Counted from the first letter of the stretch, positions 1 to 8,491 are shown. The stretch is DNA of 64,000 bases from Planomonospora parontospora (GCA_014647935.1 BMQD01000012.1:185332-249331), one strand, 5' to 3'. Notes: generated by a model not told the origin, from the letters alone. A program made the numbers and translations.

Positions 1-2517
1 GCCGTCGATCCGGGTCACCTGCGGAGGACCTTCGACCTTCTCCACCGCGGCCACCTCCGACAGCTCCACCATCCCCGCGGCCGTCGGCAGCTCCAGCTTC
101 CGGATCGCCTCCACGTCCTCGGGCGCGTCACCGGTGCGCAGAATCAGATCCTCCGCCCGCCCGTCCAGCGTCACCTGGCCCAGCGGAGCGCCGCGGAACC
201 GCTGCGCCAGCAGCTGGCCGACCGACGACTCCGACAGCCCCCTGGCCGCCGCCTTCTCCCGGTCCACCCGGACCTCGACCCGCTCCGCGCTCGCCGCCAG
301 GTTGGACGACACGTCCCGCAGCCCCTCCAGAGAGGCCATCGCGCCGCGCACCGTCTCCGCGGCCGCCTCCAGCGTCTCGATGTCCGGCGCCTGCACGATG
401 ACCTGGACCTGGTTGGCCGAACCGCCCATGCCGCCGCCCTGGCCGCCGCCCACGGTGATCTCACCGACGCCGTCCAGGCCCTTCAGCCGCTCACGCAGCG
501 TCTCCTCCAGCGCCGGCGTGTCCGTGCCCTCGGCCACCGTCACCGAGTACGACGCGCTGTCACCGCCGCCGCCCATCGCCCGCATGAACCCGCCACCGGA
601 ACCCACGTTCACCTGATAGGACTGCACTCCCTGATCCTCCAGGCCGGCGAGCACCTCCTCGACCTTCCTGGCCGCCGCGTCCGTGGTCGCCAGATCCGTG
701 CCCACCGGCATCTTCTGGCTGATCGAGACCGTGTCCTGCCCGGAGGAGTCCAGGAAGTTCGTCTCCAGCCGCCCGGCCAGGCCCATCGTCGCCACGAAGA
801 CCACCACACCCACCAGGACCGTCACCAGCCGCCGCCGCGTCGCGAACCGCAGCACCGGCAGATACGCCCGCTGCAGCGGACTGCGCAGCTCCTTGGCCTC
901 GGCCTCCTCCCGGACCGCCCGCGCCTCCTCCGCACCCAGCACCGGAGCCTTCAGGAACCAGTACGCCAGCACCGGGATCACCGTCAGCGACACCAGCAGC
1001 GACGCCAGCAGCGCCACCGTCACAGTGATCGCGAACGGCGCGAACAGCTGCCCCACCATGCCGCCGACCACCGCGATCGGCGCGAACACCGCCACCGTCG
1101 TCAGCGTCGAGGCCGTCACCGCCCCGCTCACCTCGCGCACACCCGCCAGCACCGCGTCGCGCTTGGCCTCGCCGTACTCCAGATGCCGCTTGATGTTCTC
1201 CAGCACCACGATCGAGTCGTCCACCACCCGGCCCACCGCAATGGTCAGCGCACCCAGCGTCAGCATGTTCAGCGAGTAGTCGCCCAGCCACAGCGCGATC
1301 AGCGCGATCACCACCGACAGCGGGATCGACACCGCCGTCACCAGCGTGGAACGCACCGACAGCAGGAACACCAGGATCACCAGCACCGCGAACGCCAGCC
1401 CCAGCAGGCCCTCGGTCGTCAGATCCTCGATCGACCGCTCCACGTACGGCGCCTGGTCGAAGATGACCGTCACCTCCGCCGCGTCGCCGATCGCCCGGAC
1501 GATCTCCGGGATCCGCTTCGCCACCTCATGGGAGATCGCCACCGCGTTGCCGTCCGGCGCCATCGTCACCGACACGCCCAGGCTCGGCTCGCCGTTCGTC
1601 CGGGTCAGCGACGTGGCCGCCGCCGGCTCCCGCTCGATGTCGGCGACGTCGGCGAGCCTGACCGGCTTGGGCGCCTTCGGCGCCGCCGCGGGACGCGCCC
1701 GCCCCCCGGCGCCGGGCACCTGACGGCCCTGCTGCGCGGTCTGCTGCTGGGCCTGCGGAACCTGCGCCGCCGGAGCGGCCGGCGTCAGATAGAGGTCCTC
1801 CAGCTCCTTCAGAGAATCGATCCGGTCGCCCACCTGCACGGTCAGCGACCTGTTCTCCTCGGTCAGGGCACCCGCCGGAACCGGCTGGCCGTTGGCCCGC
1901 AGCACCTCGGCGACCGCGGTCGGCTGCAGGCCGAGCAGCGCGAGCTTCCTCAGGTCAGGAGTGATCACCACGGTCTCGTCGCGTACGCCGGTCACCGCCA
2001 CGTCGCGCACGCCCTCGATGCCCCGCAGCTCCGGAACCATGATCCGCTCGAGCTTGTCGGCCATCGCCCGGCCGTCGCCGCCGTCCTCCACCGCCAGCAC
2101 CAGCACCGGGATGTCGTCGGTGCCGCCCGTCATCACCTGCGGGTCGGTCCCCTCCGGCAGCGCGGCCTCGATCCTGGCCACCGACTGCTGCATCTTGGCG
2201 ACCGCGTCGTCGATGTCCGTGCCGTACTCGAACGCCACCTGGACCTGGGACAGACCCTCCCGGGAGGTGGAGGTCACCTCGGTGACCCCCGCGATGCCCT
2301 GGAAGCTGTCCTCGATCGGCTTGGTCACCTGCTCCTCGACGATCTCGGGAGAGGCGCCCTGGTAGGCGGTCACCACGAACGCCCCCGGGAACGAGAGCGA
2401 GGGCAGCAGCTGCTGTTTCAGCGACGGGATCGCGAAGGCGCCGAACGCGCTCACCACGACCGCGATCATTATGACGAGGCTGCGGTTGGCGAGGCTCAAC
2501 CTGGCCAGGGCTGTCAT
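1..2517 (-). CDS. RND-family efflux transporter permease (AcrB/HAE1-like), 3' end cut by window
   Basis: An inner-membrane proton-driven efflux pump subunit that would export hydrophobic or amphiphilic compounds. Read on the minus strand, 839 codons run uninterrupted from the ATG at 2517 to the window edge. The start is favoured by AGGAG about 10 bases upstream. The N-terminus has the expected first membrane helix and the porter-domain opening (LPSLSFPGAFVVTAYQGASP, then VEEQVTKPIED), followed by the long periplasmic region. The mid-protein helix block contains the proton-relay style run GRVVDDSIVVLENI. Family members are about 1,030-1,060 residues, so roughly 200 C-terminal residues lie outside the window. 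The linker near residues 265-285 is Gln/Pro/Ala-rich, as in actinobacterial homologues. It is divergent from a MarR gene, a common arrangement for repressor-controlled efflux; substrate unknown. Confidence 0.93.
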   Translation of the reverse strand, partial: MTALARLSLANRSLVIMIAVVVSAFGAFAIPSLKQQLLPSLSFPGAFVVTAYQGASPEIVEEQVTKPIEDSFQGIAGVTEVTSTSREGLSQVQVAFEYGTDIDDAVAKMQQSVARIEAALPEGTDPQVMTGGTDDIPVLVLAVEDGGDGRAMADKLERIMVPELRGIEGVRDVAVTGVRDETVVITPDLRKLALLGLQPTAVAEVLRANGQPVPAGALTEENRSLTVQVGDRIDSLKELEDLYLTPAAPAAQVPQAQQQTAQQGRQVPGAGGRARPAAAPKAPKPVRLADVADIEREPAAATSLTRTNGEPSLGVSVTMAPDGNAVAISHEVAKRIPEIVRAIGDAAEVTVIFDQAPYVERSIEDLTTEGLLGLAFAVLVILVFLLSVRSTLVTAVSIPLSVVIALIALWLGDYSLNMLTLGALTIAVGRVVDDSIVVLENIKRHLEYGEAKRDAVLAGVREVSGAVTASTLTTVAVFAPIAVVGGMVGQLFAPFAITVTVALLASLLVSLTVIPVLAYWFLKAPVLGAEEARAVREEAEAKELRSPLQRAYLPVLRFATRRRLVTVLVGVVVFVATMGLAGRLETNFLDSSGQDTVSISQKMPVGTDLATTDAAARKVEEVLAGLEDQGVQSYQVNVGSGGGFMRAMGGGGDSASYSVTVAEGTDTPALEETLRERLKGLDGVGEITVGGGQGGGMGGSANQVQVIVQAPDIETLEAAAETVRGAMASLEGLRDVSSNLAASAERVEVRVDREKAAARGLSESSVGQLLAQRFRGAPLGQVTLDGRAEDLILRTGDAPEDVEAIRKLELPTAAGMVELSEVAAVEKVEGPPQVTRIDG

Positions 2518-2631
2518 AAGAGGGGGCTCCTAGAGGACGTCAGAATAATGTTGCCGCCAGACTAACACTTCGCCTCGAACGAATATTTAACGGAGCCTCA
2601 CGATCCTGATAACCTTCTCAGGAAACGAGAG
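2518..2631. promoter_or_regulatory. Divergent promoter region between RND pump and marR-type gene
   Basis: This 114-base gap is markedly more AT-rich than its surroundings (for example GAATATTTAA near 2581). It carries a short dyad CCTGA-N8-TCAGG at 2605-2622, just before the MarR ribosome-binding site. MarR proteins normally bind dyads in such shared promoters and control both flanking genes. The exact operator is inferred, not demonstrated. Confidence 0.45.
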
Positions 2632-3114
2632 GTGAGCGTGGACGACGAACGTGACCGGCTGATCGACCGCATCGGCGACATACAACGCGACCTGGGCCGC
2701 ATCTTCGCCCAGAACCGCCAGTCCTCTCCCCTGTTCGACTCCAACCTGACCATGCGCCAGCTCAAGGTCGTCATGCTCCTGGCCGCCCGCGGCTCGGCCT
2801 CCGGCCAGGAGCTCGCCCACCACCTCGGAGTCGGTCTCGGCACCGTCACCGGCCTCGTCGACCGCCTCGTCGGCCACGGCCTCGCCGCCCGCCGCGAAGA
2901 CCCCCACGACCGCCGCGTCCGCCGCGCCGAACTCACCCCGGCCGGCCACTCCCTGATGGAGCACATCTCCAACGCGGGCCTCGACGACTTCCGGCGCCTG
3001 CTCGTGCACCTCGACACCCAGACCCTCCACGACCTGTGCTCCGTCATGGACCGGATCCAGGCCGTCGCCGCCGCGCTCCAGGAAGAAGATCCTCCCACCA
3101 GAAAGGTAGGATGA
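2632..3114 (+). CDS. MarR family transcriptional regulator
   Basis: A 160-residue winged-helix repressor, the usual MarR length. The core is visible from about residue 40: MRQLKVVMLLAARG (helix 1-2), ELAHHLGVGLGTVTGLVDRL (recognition helix) and the wing with REDPHDRRVRRAELTPAG, the MarR D-x-R-D-R-R signature. The start is GTG at 2632 with AGGA upstream. It is first in an operon with the SDR (4-base ATGA overlap) and the MFS transporter, and divergent from the RND pump, so it probably controls export and perhaps turnover of a small toxic compound. The ligand cannot be read from the sequence. Confidence 0.92.
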   Translation: MSVDDERDRLIDRIGDIQRDLGRIFAQNRQSSPLFDSNLTMRQLKVVMLLAARGSASGQELAHHLGVGLGTVTGLVDRLVGHGLAARREDPHDRRVRRAELTPAGHSLMEHISNAGLDDFRRLLVHLDTQTLHDLCSVMDRIQAVAAALQEEDPPTRKVG

Positions 3115-3902
3115 TAGGTTTTCTGTCCATGTCCGGCTACCTCGATACCCTCTTCTCCCTCACCGGCAGAACCGCCCTCGTCACCGGCGGCAGCTCCGGC
3201 ATCGGCTACGCCATCGCCGAAGCCCTCGGCCGCGCAGGCGCCGACCTCGTCATCGCCGCCCGACGCCCCGAACCCCTCGCCGCAGCCGTCACCCGCCTGC
3301 GCGCCCACGGCGTCAACGCCACCGCCATCAGCGCCGACCTCGCCGACCGCACCGACCTCACCCGCCTCTGCCGCGACGCCGCCACCCACCACGGCGACAT
3401 CGACATCCTCGTCAACGACGCCGCCAACAACATCCGCCGCCCCATGGCCGAACTCACCACCGACGACTACGAGCAGACCATGGCCGTCAACATCACCGCC
3501 CCCTACCTCCTCGGCCAGCACTACGGCCCCCGCATGGCCGCCCGCGGATGGGGACGCATCATCAACATCGGCTCCCAGCAGTCCATCCGCGCCTTCGGCG
3601 ACAGCGGCGCCTACGGCATCGCCAAAGCCGCCCTCACCGGCCTGACCCGCTCCCAGGCCGAAGCCTGGTCCCGCCACGGCGTCACCAGCAACACGATCAT
3701 CCCCGGCTTCGTCCTCACCCCCCTCACCCAGCCCGTCCAAGCCGTCCCCGGCCGCGTCGAAGCCCTCGCCGCCCGCTCCATGACCGGCCGCAACGGCCTG
3801 CCCACCGACTTCGCCGGCCTCGCCGTCCTCCTCGCCGGCCCCGCCGGCGCCTACATCACCGGCCAGGCCCTCTGCGTCGACGGCGGCTTCTCCGTCCACT
3901 GA
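3111..3902 (+). CDS. SDR family NAD(P)-dependent oxidoreductase
   Basis: A 263-residue classical short-chain dehydrogenase. It has the Rossmann glycine motif TGGSSGIG near residue 25, the NAG-equivalent written NDAANN, the catalytic serine strand (INIGSQQS) and YGIAK as the YxxxK catalytic pair. It ends in CVDGGFSVH, typical of gluconate 5-dehydrogenase-like members. The start is taken as ATG 3111, which overlaps the marR stop (ATGA) and follows AAGGTAGG; an upstream in-frame start at 3036 would lie inside marR. The second Asn-Ala-Gly position reading D-A-A is a mild departure. Substrate unknown; context suggests modification of the compound sensed by the MarR protein. Confidence 0.9.
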   Translation: MIGFLSMSGYLDTLFSLTGRTALVTGGSSGIGYAIAEALGRAGADLVIAARRPEPLAAAVTRLRAHGVNATAISADLADRTDLTRLCRDAATHHGDIDILVNDAANNIRRPMAELTTDDYEQTMAVNITAPYLLGQHYGPRMAARGWGRIINIGSQQSIRAFGDSGAYGIAKAALTGLTRSQAEAWSRHGVTSNTIIPGFVLTPLTQPVQAVPGRVEALAARSMTGRNGLPTDFAGLAVLLAGPAGAYITGQALCVDGGFSVH

Positions 3903-3951
3903 CACCGGGCACGACCCGCCCGCCACACCCGCACACCGACCCGAGAGGCCA

Positions 3952-5154
3952 ATGAGCACCACACCCCGGCAGGCCGCCAACGCCCGCCGCGCCGTCTCCT
4001 ACTTCTTCATCGTCCTCGGCACCGTCTCCGGCGCCTGGGCCGCCCGCATCCCCGCCGTCAAAACCGACCTCGGCCTCAGCGACGGCCAGCTCAGTTACGG
4101 CCTGCTCGCCATCGCCGTCGGCCTCGTCGTCGGCATGCGCTTCGCCGGACGCCTCACCGACCACTTCGGCAGCGCCCGCGTCATCGTCCCCGCCGCCATC
4201 GGCACCGCCCTCACCATCATCCCCCCCGGCTACGCCCCCACCCTCCCCGCCCTCATCGCCTCCCTCTTCCTGTACGGCCTCGTCAACGCCTCCCTCGACG
4301 TCTCCATGAACGCCCACGGCGTCGAGGTCGAACGCGCCTACGGCCGCCCGATCATGTCGTCCTTCCACGGCATGTTCAGCATCGGCGGACTCCTCGGCGC
4401 GGGCATCGGCGGGCTCTTCGCCCTCCTCGGCCTCGGTGCGGGCGCCACCCTCGCCGCCACCGGCATCCCCCTCGCGCTCATCTCCCTGTACGCCGGCCGC
4501 CACCTCCTGCCCGCCGACCGCCACCCCTCCGCCCGGCAGAAGCAGGAGAGCGCAGGACCCGCCCGCTGGACCGGCTGGATCGTCCTCATGGGTGTCGTCG
4601 CCTTCGCCGGACTCGTCGGAGAGGGCGCCGCCGTCGACTGGACCTCCGTCTACCTCTTCGAGGACCTCCACGCCTCCGAGACCGTCGCCGCCCTCGGCTT
4701 CGCCGTCTTCTCCATCGCCATGACCGTCGGCCGCTTCGCCGGAGACCACCTCGCGCTCAAGCACGGCCCCGTCCGCCTCGTCCGCGTCTCCGGGGTCATC
4801 GCCGCACTCGGTCTCGGCGCCGCCCTGCTCATCGGCAGCGTCCCGGTCGCCATCGTCGGCTTCGCCCTGTTCGGCCTCGGCTTGGCCACCATCGTCCCCC
4901 AGGTCTTCTCCGCGGCCGGCAACCACGACCCCGCCCGGGCCGGGCAGGCGATCGCCCAGGTCGCCACCGTCGGCTACACCGGGCTCGTCGCCGGGCCCGC
5001 CATCATCGGCGGCGTCTCCGAACTCACCGACCTGCCCACTGCGCTGGCCATCCCCGCCGTCCTGGCGGCGTTCATGGCGGCCTCCGCCGGCGCCCTGCGC
5101 CCCCGCGCGCCCCGCGACGCCGGGGACACGGCGGCGGTACGTCCTGAACCCTGA
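3952..5154 (+). CDS. MFS transporter, YbjJ-like
   Basis: A 400-residue, 12-helix major facilitator permease. It opens with the YbjJ-type signature SGAWAARIPAVKTDLGLSDG, then GRLTDHFGS between helices 2 and 3, SLDVSMNAHGVEVER and MSSFHGMFSIGG. The second half repeats the fold from GEGAAVDWTSVYLF onward. GAGAGG precedes the ATG. It is the last gene of the marR-SDR-MFS operon, 49 bases after the SDR. A clear paralogue sits at 10628-11797 and shares nearly every signature segment. The transported substrate is not predictable; YbjJ relatives are uncharacterised or implicated in export. Confidence 0.9.
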   Translation: MSTTPRQAANARRAVSYFFIVLGTVSGAWAARIPAVKTDLGLSDGQLSYGLLAIAVGLVVGMRFAGRLTDHFGSARVIVPAAIGTALTIIPPGYAPTLPALIASLFLYGLVNASLDVSMNAHGVEVERAYGRPIMSSFHGMFSIGGLLGAGIGGLFALLGLGAGATLAATGIPLALISLYAGRHLLPADRHPSARQKQESAGPARWTGWIVLMGVVAFAGLVGEGAAVDWTSVYLFEDLHASETVAALGFAVFSIAMTVGRFAGDHLALKHGPVRLVRVSGVIAALGLGAALLIGSVPVAIVGFALFGLGLATIVPQVFSAAGNHDPARAGQAIAQVATVGYTGLVAGPAIIGGVSELTDLPTALAIPAVLAAFMAASAGALRPRAPRDAGDTAAVRPEP

Positions 5155-5205
5155 GACCGGGCCGGCAGAGAGGCCCTTTTCTTTTGTGGCTTTGTGTTTT
5201 TTGAG

Positions 5206-5234
5206 CAGTCGGACATTTCTGAAATATCCGACTG
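5206..5234. terminator. Hairpin terminator between convergent genes
   Basis: A dyad of CAGTCGGA-c-ATTT, loop CTG, AAAT-a-TCCGACTG lies in an unusually AT-rich gap between the stop of the MFS gene and the end of the convergent response-regulator ORF. The position favours a bidirectional terminator. The AT-rich symmetric core could also be a protein-binding site. Confidence 0.6.
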
Positions 5235-5256
5235 TCTTTACTATGTAGATTAATAT

Positions 5257-6216
5257 CTAGCGGCGCCGTACCTCGCGAAAGCCCCGGCCCTCATGCCGCA
5301 TCTGGATGACCAGGTGCTCCCCGTCCTTGAACTGAGCCTCCGTCCCGCTGATGCGGGGTGACCCGTCCCTGCGGAGCGTCGCCATCGTCTTGTGCCGGTG
5401 CGCGTCCAGCAGCTCGCGCACCCTGCCCGCCAACTCGGGCACTTCCTTCTCGATCTCCTGCCACGAAGCCATGGCCGACATCGTGCACCCGGCCACCGAC
5501 AATCCGGCCGCACCCGCGTCGACCTGCTCAGCTCGCGGGATCGACCAGCCCTGTCCGGTAAGCGATGACGACCAGCTGCGCGCGCTCAGCTTCGCCATCG
5601 CCCGGCTGACATGGGTGCGCGCGGTGGCCGGGCTGAGAGACAACTCGGCACCGATCTCGTGGTTGCTCAGGCCCCGCCCCACCAGGGCCAGCAGTTCGCG
5701 CTCGCGCCCGGTCAGCACCGCGAGCCGGTCCTCCCCGGCCCGGGCGGCCGTCCGCCGCGCGGTGAACTGGCCGATGAGGCGCCGGGTGATCCGCGGCGCG
5801 AGCAGCGCCTCTCCCGCGGCGACCACCCGCACGGCATGCAGGAGCTCGGCCGGCCCGGCGTCTTTGAGCAGGAATCCGCTGGCACCGGCCTGCAAGGCGT
5901 CGAAGACGTACTCGCCGGTGTCGTAGGTGGTGAGGATGAGAACCCGGACCTGCTCCAGCCCGCGCGTTCCGGCGATCTCGGCGGTGGCCCGGATCCCGTC
6001 CACCCTGGGCATGCGGATGTCCATGAGGACGACGTCGGGACGCGTGGCACGGGCCCGCTCGACGGCTTCGGCGCCGTCGGCGGCTTCTCCCACCACGGTG
6101 ATGTCGTCCTCGAGGTCGAGCAGAACCTTGAACCCGGATCGCACGAGACCCTCGTCATCGGCGAGCAGCACCTTGATGGGAGCGCCGGTCAGCGGTGAGG
6201 CGGCTGCCGCGTTCAC
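5257..6216 (-). CDS. NarL/LuxR response regulator, frameshifted near C-terminus into a truncated PNPOx-like fragment
   Basis: The 319-residue reading frame starts at GTG 6216, overlapping the kinase stop (GTGA). Residues about 13-130 are a receiver domain with LLADDEG, phospho-acceptor D66 in VVLMDIRMP, the switch Thr (ILTTYD) and the conserved Lys (LLKDAG). A LuxR helix-turn-helix follows (LTGRERELLALVGRGLSNHEIG, then ATARTHVSRAMAKL). After LSAR the frame becomes atypical, while the neighbouring frame reads AQLVVIAYRTGLVDP, the expected ending. The shifted frame runs on into MASWQEIEKEVPEL at 5472, which begins a PNPOx-like protein that stops after only 71 residues (about 140-170 is usual). 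So this is probably a broken regulator fused by frameshift to a gene remnant. Confidence 0.8.
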   Translation of the reverse strand: MNAAAASPLTGAPIKVLLADDEGLVRSGFKVLLDLEDDITVVGEAADGAEAVERARATRPDVVLMDIRMPRVDGIRATAEIAGTRGLEQVRVLILTTYDTGEYVFDALQAGASGFLLKDAGPAELLHAVRVVAAGEALLAPRITRRLIGQFTARRTAARAGEDRLAVLTGRERELLALVGRGLSNHEIGAELSLSPATARTHVSRAMAKLSARSWSSSLTGQGWSIPRAEQVDAGAAGLSVAGCTMSAMASWQEIEKEVPELAGRVRELLDAHRHKTMATLRRDGSPRISGTEAQFKDGEHLVIQMRHEGRGFREVRRR

Positions 6217-7259
6217 AGACGCGACCCGGTCGGCGCGACGGGCAGCCGTGCCCTGACTTCGAACCCGCCACCCGGAACCGGCCCGGCGTGGAGTTCTCCG
6301 CCCAGCAGCCGGCAACGCTCGCGCATGCCGACGATCCCGCGGCCGGGCCCGGCCGAGCCACCCGTATCCTCCGGATGCCGGACGGACAGGTGCGGATCCG
6401 CGGACTCTTGATCTGGGGCGGCACGGCGGCCCTCATCGGTCACACGGACCTCCAAGTCCTCGATCCCGGGGCTCAGCACTATCGTCACCCGGGTGGGGCC
6501 GGCGTGACGGACCACATTGGTGATCGATTCCTGGACGATCCGGTAGACGGCGCTTCCCACCGCGCCGGGCAACGGCGCCGCGGGCGAGGTCTCCTCGAGC
6601 TCGATGTCGAGTCCCGCCTCGCGCGCCTTGGCGGCCAGTTCGCCGAGCTGCCCCAGCCCTGGGTACGGCGCCCGCCCCTCGTCGTCACCGTCGCCGTCAC
6701 GGAGCACCCCGAGGACGGCCCGCATCTCCCGCAGTGCCCGGGAACTGGTCTGCTCGATGGCGCGCAGCGCTTCGCGTGCCGTTTCCGGCCGCTTGTCGAG
6801 CACGTGCGCGGTGACACCGGACTGGACGTTGATGATCGCCATGGCGTGCGCGACGGTGTCGTGGACCTCACGGGCGATCCGGAGCCGTTCGGCGTCCACC
6901 CGCGCCCGCGCCTCCTCCTCACGCGTCCGCTCGGCAGCATCGGCGCGCTCCTGGGCTTCGGCCGCGATGACCTGCCGGGTCCGGACGGACTCGCCGAGGG
7001 CCGCGCTCATGACCGACACACCGATCCGGAAGTACACCCAGCCGATGGCGGCGCGTGGTTCGATGTCGGCCGCGGCGACCAGCCAGCCGACGGCGAGCAC
7101 CGAGGTGCCCACGCCGCCGATCACCAGCGACCGGCGTCCGTCACCGTAGGCGGCGACGGTGTAAAGGGCGGCGAAGAGCCCGAGCCAGCCGGACCCGTCC
7201 GGGAAGTCGAGGGTGTAGTACACCAGGCTGGTGAGCGCGGCGGTGACGAACACCGGCAC
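6213..7259 (-). CDS. Two-component sensor histidine kinase (HisKA_3/HATPase), lacks its first membrane helices
   Basis: A 348-residue NarL-partner kinase. The N-terminal third holds membrane helices (VFVTAALTSLVYYTL and onward), then a coiled-coil linker rich in A, E and R. The dimerisation/phospho-acceptor box is RIAREVHDTVAHAMAIINVQ with the His. The ATPase domain shows the N box (ESITNVVRHAG) and G box (GRGIVGMRERCRLLGG). It overlaps the response regulator start by GTGA. The start given is GTG 7259, but the natural N-terminus seems to lie upstream in another frame (7262-7473), so the expressed protein would lack its first two helices. Confidence 0.8.
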   Translation of the reverse strand: MPVFVTAALTSLVYYTLDFPDGSGWLGLFAALYTVAAYGDGRRSLVIGGVGTSVLAVGWLVAAADIEPRAAIGWVYFRIGVSVMSAALGESVRTRQVIAAEAQERADAAERTREEEARARVDAERLRIAREVHDTVAHAMAIINVQSGVTAHVLDKRPETAREALRAIEQTSSRALREMRAVLGVLRDGDGDDEGRAPYPGLGQLGELAAKAREAGLDIELEETSPAAPLPGAVGSAVYRIVQESITNVVRHAGPTRVTIVLSPGIEDLEVRVTDEGRRAAPDQESADPHLSVRHPEDTGGSAGPGRGIVGMRERCRLLGGELHAGPVPGGGFEVRARLPVAPTGSRL

Positions 7260-7261
7260 CG

Positions 7262-7473
7262 GCCGCCGGCCACCGGCGGCGGACGGCGACGACCGCGCCG
7301 CCCGCGATCAGCAGGACGTACCCCAGGTTGCCGAGGTGGATGAGGGGACGCTGCACCACCTCGCCGGCATTGCGGACCACCGTGCCCTGCACCTGCATCA
7401 CGGTGATGAAGAGCGCGAGCAACGCGTCCTGTGCCGGCACCGGCAGCCGCAACGGCACCATGCGGTGTTCCAT
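7262..7473 (-). pseudogene. Frame-displaced N-terminus of the sensor kinase
   Basis: From ATG 7473 the frame reads MEHRMVPLRLPVPAQDALLA followed by two hydrophobic stretches and the basic turn VRRRWPA, exactly what should precede PVPVFVTAAL of the downstream kinase frame. Between the two frames lies a GC-rich run (GGCCGGCGGCCGGTGCCGG on the minus strand) where a few extra bases would shift the frame. The original kinase was probably about 415 residues. A sequencing error in this GC run is the alternative. Confidence 0.6.
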
Positions 7474-7484
7474 GCCGCGATCCT

Positions 7485-7991
7485 ATGATCGCCGCCCGCG
7501 CCAGCAGTCCGCCCGGACGCGCGGCCGCCTACGACGACGGGCGTACCGGGCCACGGGCCGGCTACGCGGAACCGCGTAGACGCCGCCGTCCGCTGCCGGA
7601 GGCCGCCGCCGCAGCCGCCCCACTCGGAATCGCGGGGCTCGCCGCACCGGCGGCCGCGCACGTCCTGGCCCAGCCCGTCGGGGCTTACACCTTGACCACC
7701 GGGCGTCTCTGGTCCGCGGTGGCCGCGCTACTGGGCCTGGCCGGCGTCGTCGTCGGCGGGCTGCCTCTGGCCCGCTCCGTCGGCCGTACCGGCACCGGCA
7801 GGAGGGGAGGCATCGCGGCCCTGATCACGGGGCTGGCCTGCACGGTCGTCGGCGGGCTGGTCGTGGCCGCCGCCGAGGGCGGTCCCAGCACCGGCTACGG
7901 AATAGTCGGGGGCTACGTGGACCTGGTGGTCGGGCCGATCGCCGTGGCCCTCGGCGGGCTGGCCCTGGTCCGCTCCCGCCGCGCCGCCTGA
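7485..7991 (+). CDS. DUF6223-like small membrane protein
   Basis: The C-terminal 130 residues are strongly hydrophobic: a signal-like stretch ending LAAPAAAHVLAQPVGAYTLT, then three membrane segments (WSAVAALLGLAGVVVGGLPL, GIAALITGLACTVVGGLVVA, VDLVVGPIAVALGGLALV). This matches my recollection of the DUF6223 family of actinobacterial membrane proteins. The basic N-terminal 60 residues are atypical and the start is uncertain; ATG 7485 is the first clean one. It is divergent from the kinase gene, so it may be a target of that two-component system. Function unknown. Confidence 0.55.
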   Translation: MIAARASSPPGRAAAYDDGRTGPRAGYAEPRRRRRPLPEAAAAAAPLGIAGLAAPAAAHVLAQPVGAYTLTTGRLWSAVAALLGLAGVVVGGLPLARSVGRTGTGRRGGIAALITGLACTVVGGLVVAAAEGGPSTGYGIVGGYVDLVVGPIAVALGGLALVRSRRAA

Positions 7992-8199
7992 CCCCGGCGC
8001 CCGTGCCGTTCTTCGGCGGCACCTCCTGGTCCGTGCTCGATCTCGGATGTGCCCAGGAGACCCGCCGCGGCGCGTCACCGATCCGACGGCCCGGCCGGCG
8101 TACGGGTGGGCCGCTCGGTGTACCGCTCGATCTGCGGGACGTCCGCCACGCAGATCCGGCCGGCCACCGGCGTCGTCACGAGTCCGTCGTGCTTCCCGT

Positions 8200-8233
8200 G
8201 CGTTGTGTCCGGCTCCGGAGCCGGACACAACGC
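8200..8233. terminator. Perfect 34-base palindrome, probable bidirectional terminator
   Basis: Two 17-base arms are exact reverse complements with no loop (GCGTTGTGTCCGGCTCC and its complement). It lies in the 296-base gap between the end of the DUF6223-like gene and the end of the convergent cold-shock gene. The rest of that gap holds only a short minus-strand coding-like tail (about 8089-8190, reading GRICVADVPQIERYTERP) of unknown origin. Confidence 0.6.
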
Positions 8234-8235
8234 AA

Positions 8236-8271
8236 GCCGGGGCCCGCGGCCTTTCGGCTGCGGACCCCGGC
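8236..8271 (-). terminator. GC-rich terminator with GAAA tetraloop downstream of csp
   Basis: On the minus strand, directly after the cold-shock stop codon, GCCGGGGTCCGCAGCC pairs with GGCCGCGGGCCCCGGC around a GAAA tetraloop. A GNRA loop on a long GC stem is a stable RNA hairpin, and the position is right for ending csp transcription. It abuts the perfect palindrome at 8200-8233. Confidence 0.7.
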
Positions 8272-8287
8272 TCGGCTGCGCTGAGGG

Positions 8288-8491
8288 TCAGGCGGGAACG
8301 ATGTTCTCGGCCTGCGGGCCCTTCTGGCCCTGGGTGACGTCGAACGACACCTTCTGGCCTTCCTGGAGCTCGCGGTAACCCTGGGCGGCGATGTTCGAGT
8401 AGTGGGCGAAGACGTCGGCGCCGCCGCCGTCCTGCTCGATGAAGCCGAAGCCCTTTTCCGAGTTGAACCACTTCACGGTGCCAGTAGCCAT
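8288..8491 (-). CDS. cspA: Cold-shock protein (CspA family)
   Basis: A 67-residue single cold-shock domain, the standard length. RNP1 (KGFGFIEQ) and RNP2 (VFAHYS) are both present in [20 protein letters not shown] and DVFAHYSNI. It acts as a nucleic-acid chaperone that melts RNA secondary structure. The start at 8491 has a strong GAAGGAGAT ribosome-binding site 7 bases upstream; longer frames upstream are non-coding. It is monocistronic with its own terminator. The gap upstream (8492-8763) contains the dyad at 8588-8618, and a long structured 5' leader would be expected for this family. Confidence 0.96.
   Translation of the reverse strand: MATGTVKWFNSEKGFGFIEQDGGGADVFAHYSNIAAQGYRELQEGQKVSFDVTQGQKGPQAENIVPA

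Noticed and set aside
1183-2565. Long plus-strand frame opposite the RND gene
   Set aside because: His/Arg-rich antisense shadow of the permease; no ribosome-binding site and no domain.
2598-3980. 460-residue minus-strand frame rich in Gly, Asp and Val
   Set aside because: Antisense of MarR and SDR; the composition is that expected from the opposite strand of GC3-rich genes.
3856-4926. Acidic minus-strand frame opposite the MFS gene, and a similar one at 10373-11614
   Set aside because: Mirror images of the MFS genes; no start signal, implausible composition.
8003-8284. Overlapping short frames in the gap before csp
   Set aside because: They span the terminators and have no domain; a short minus-strand tail there may be a relic but lacks a start.
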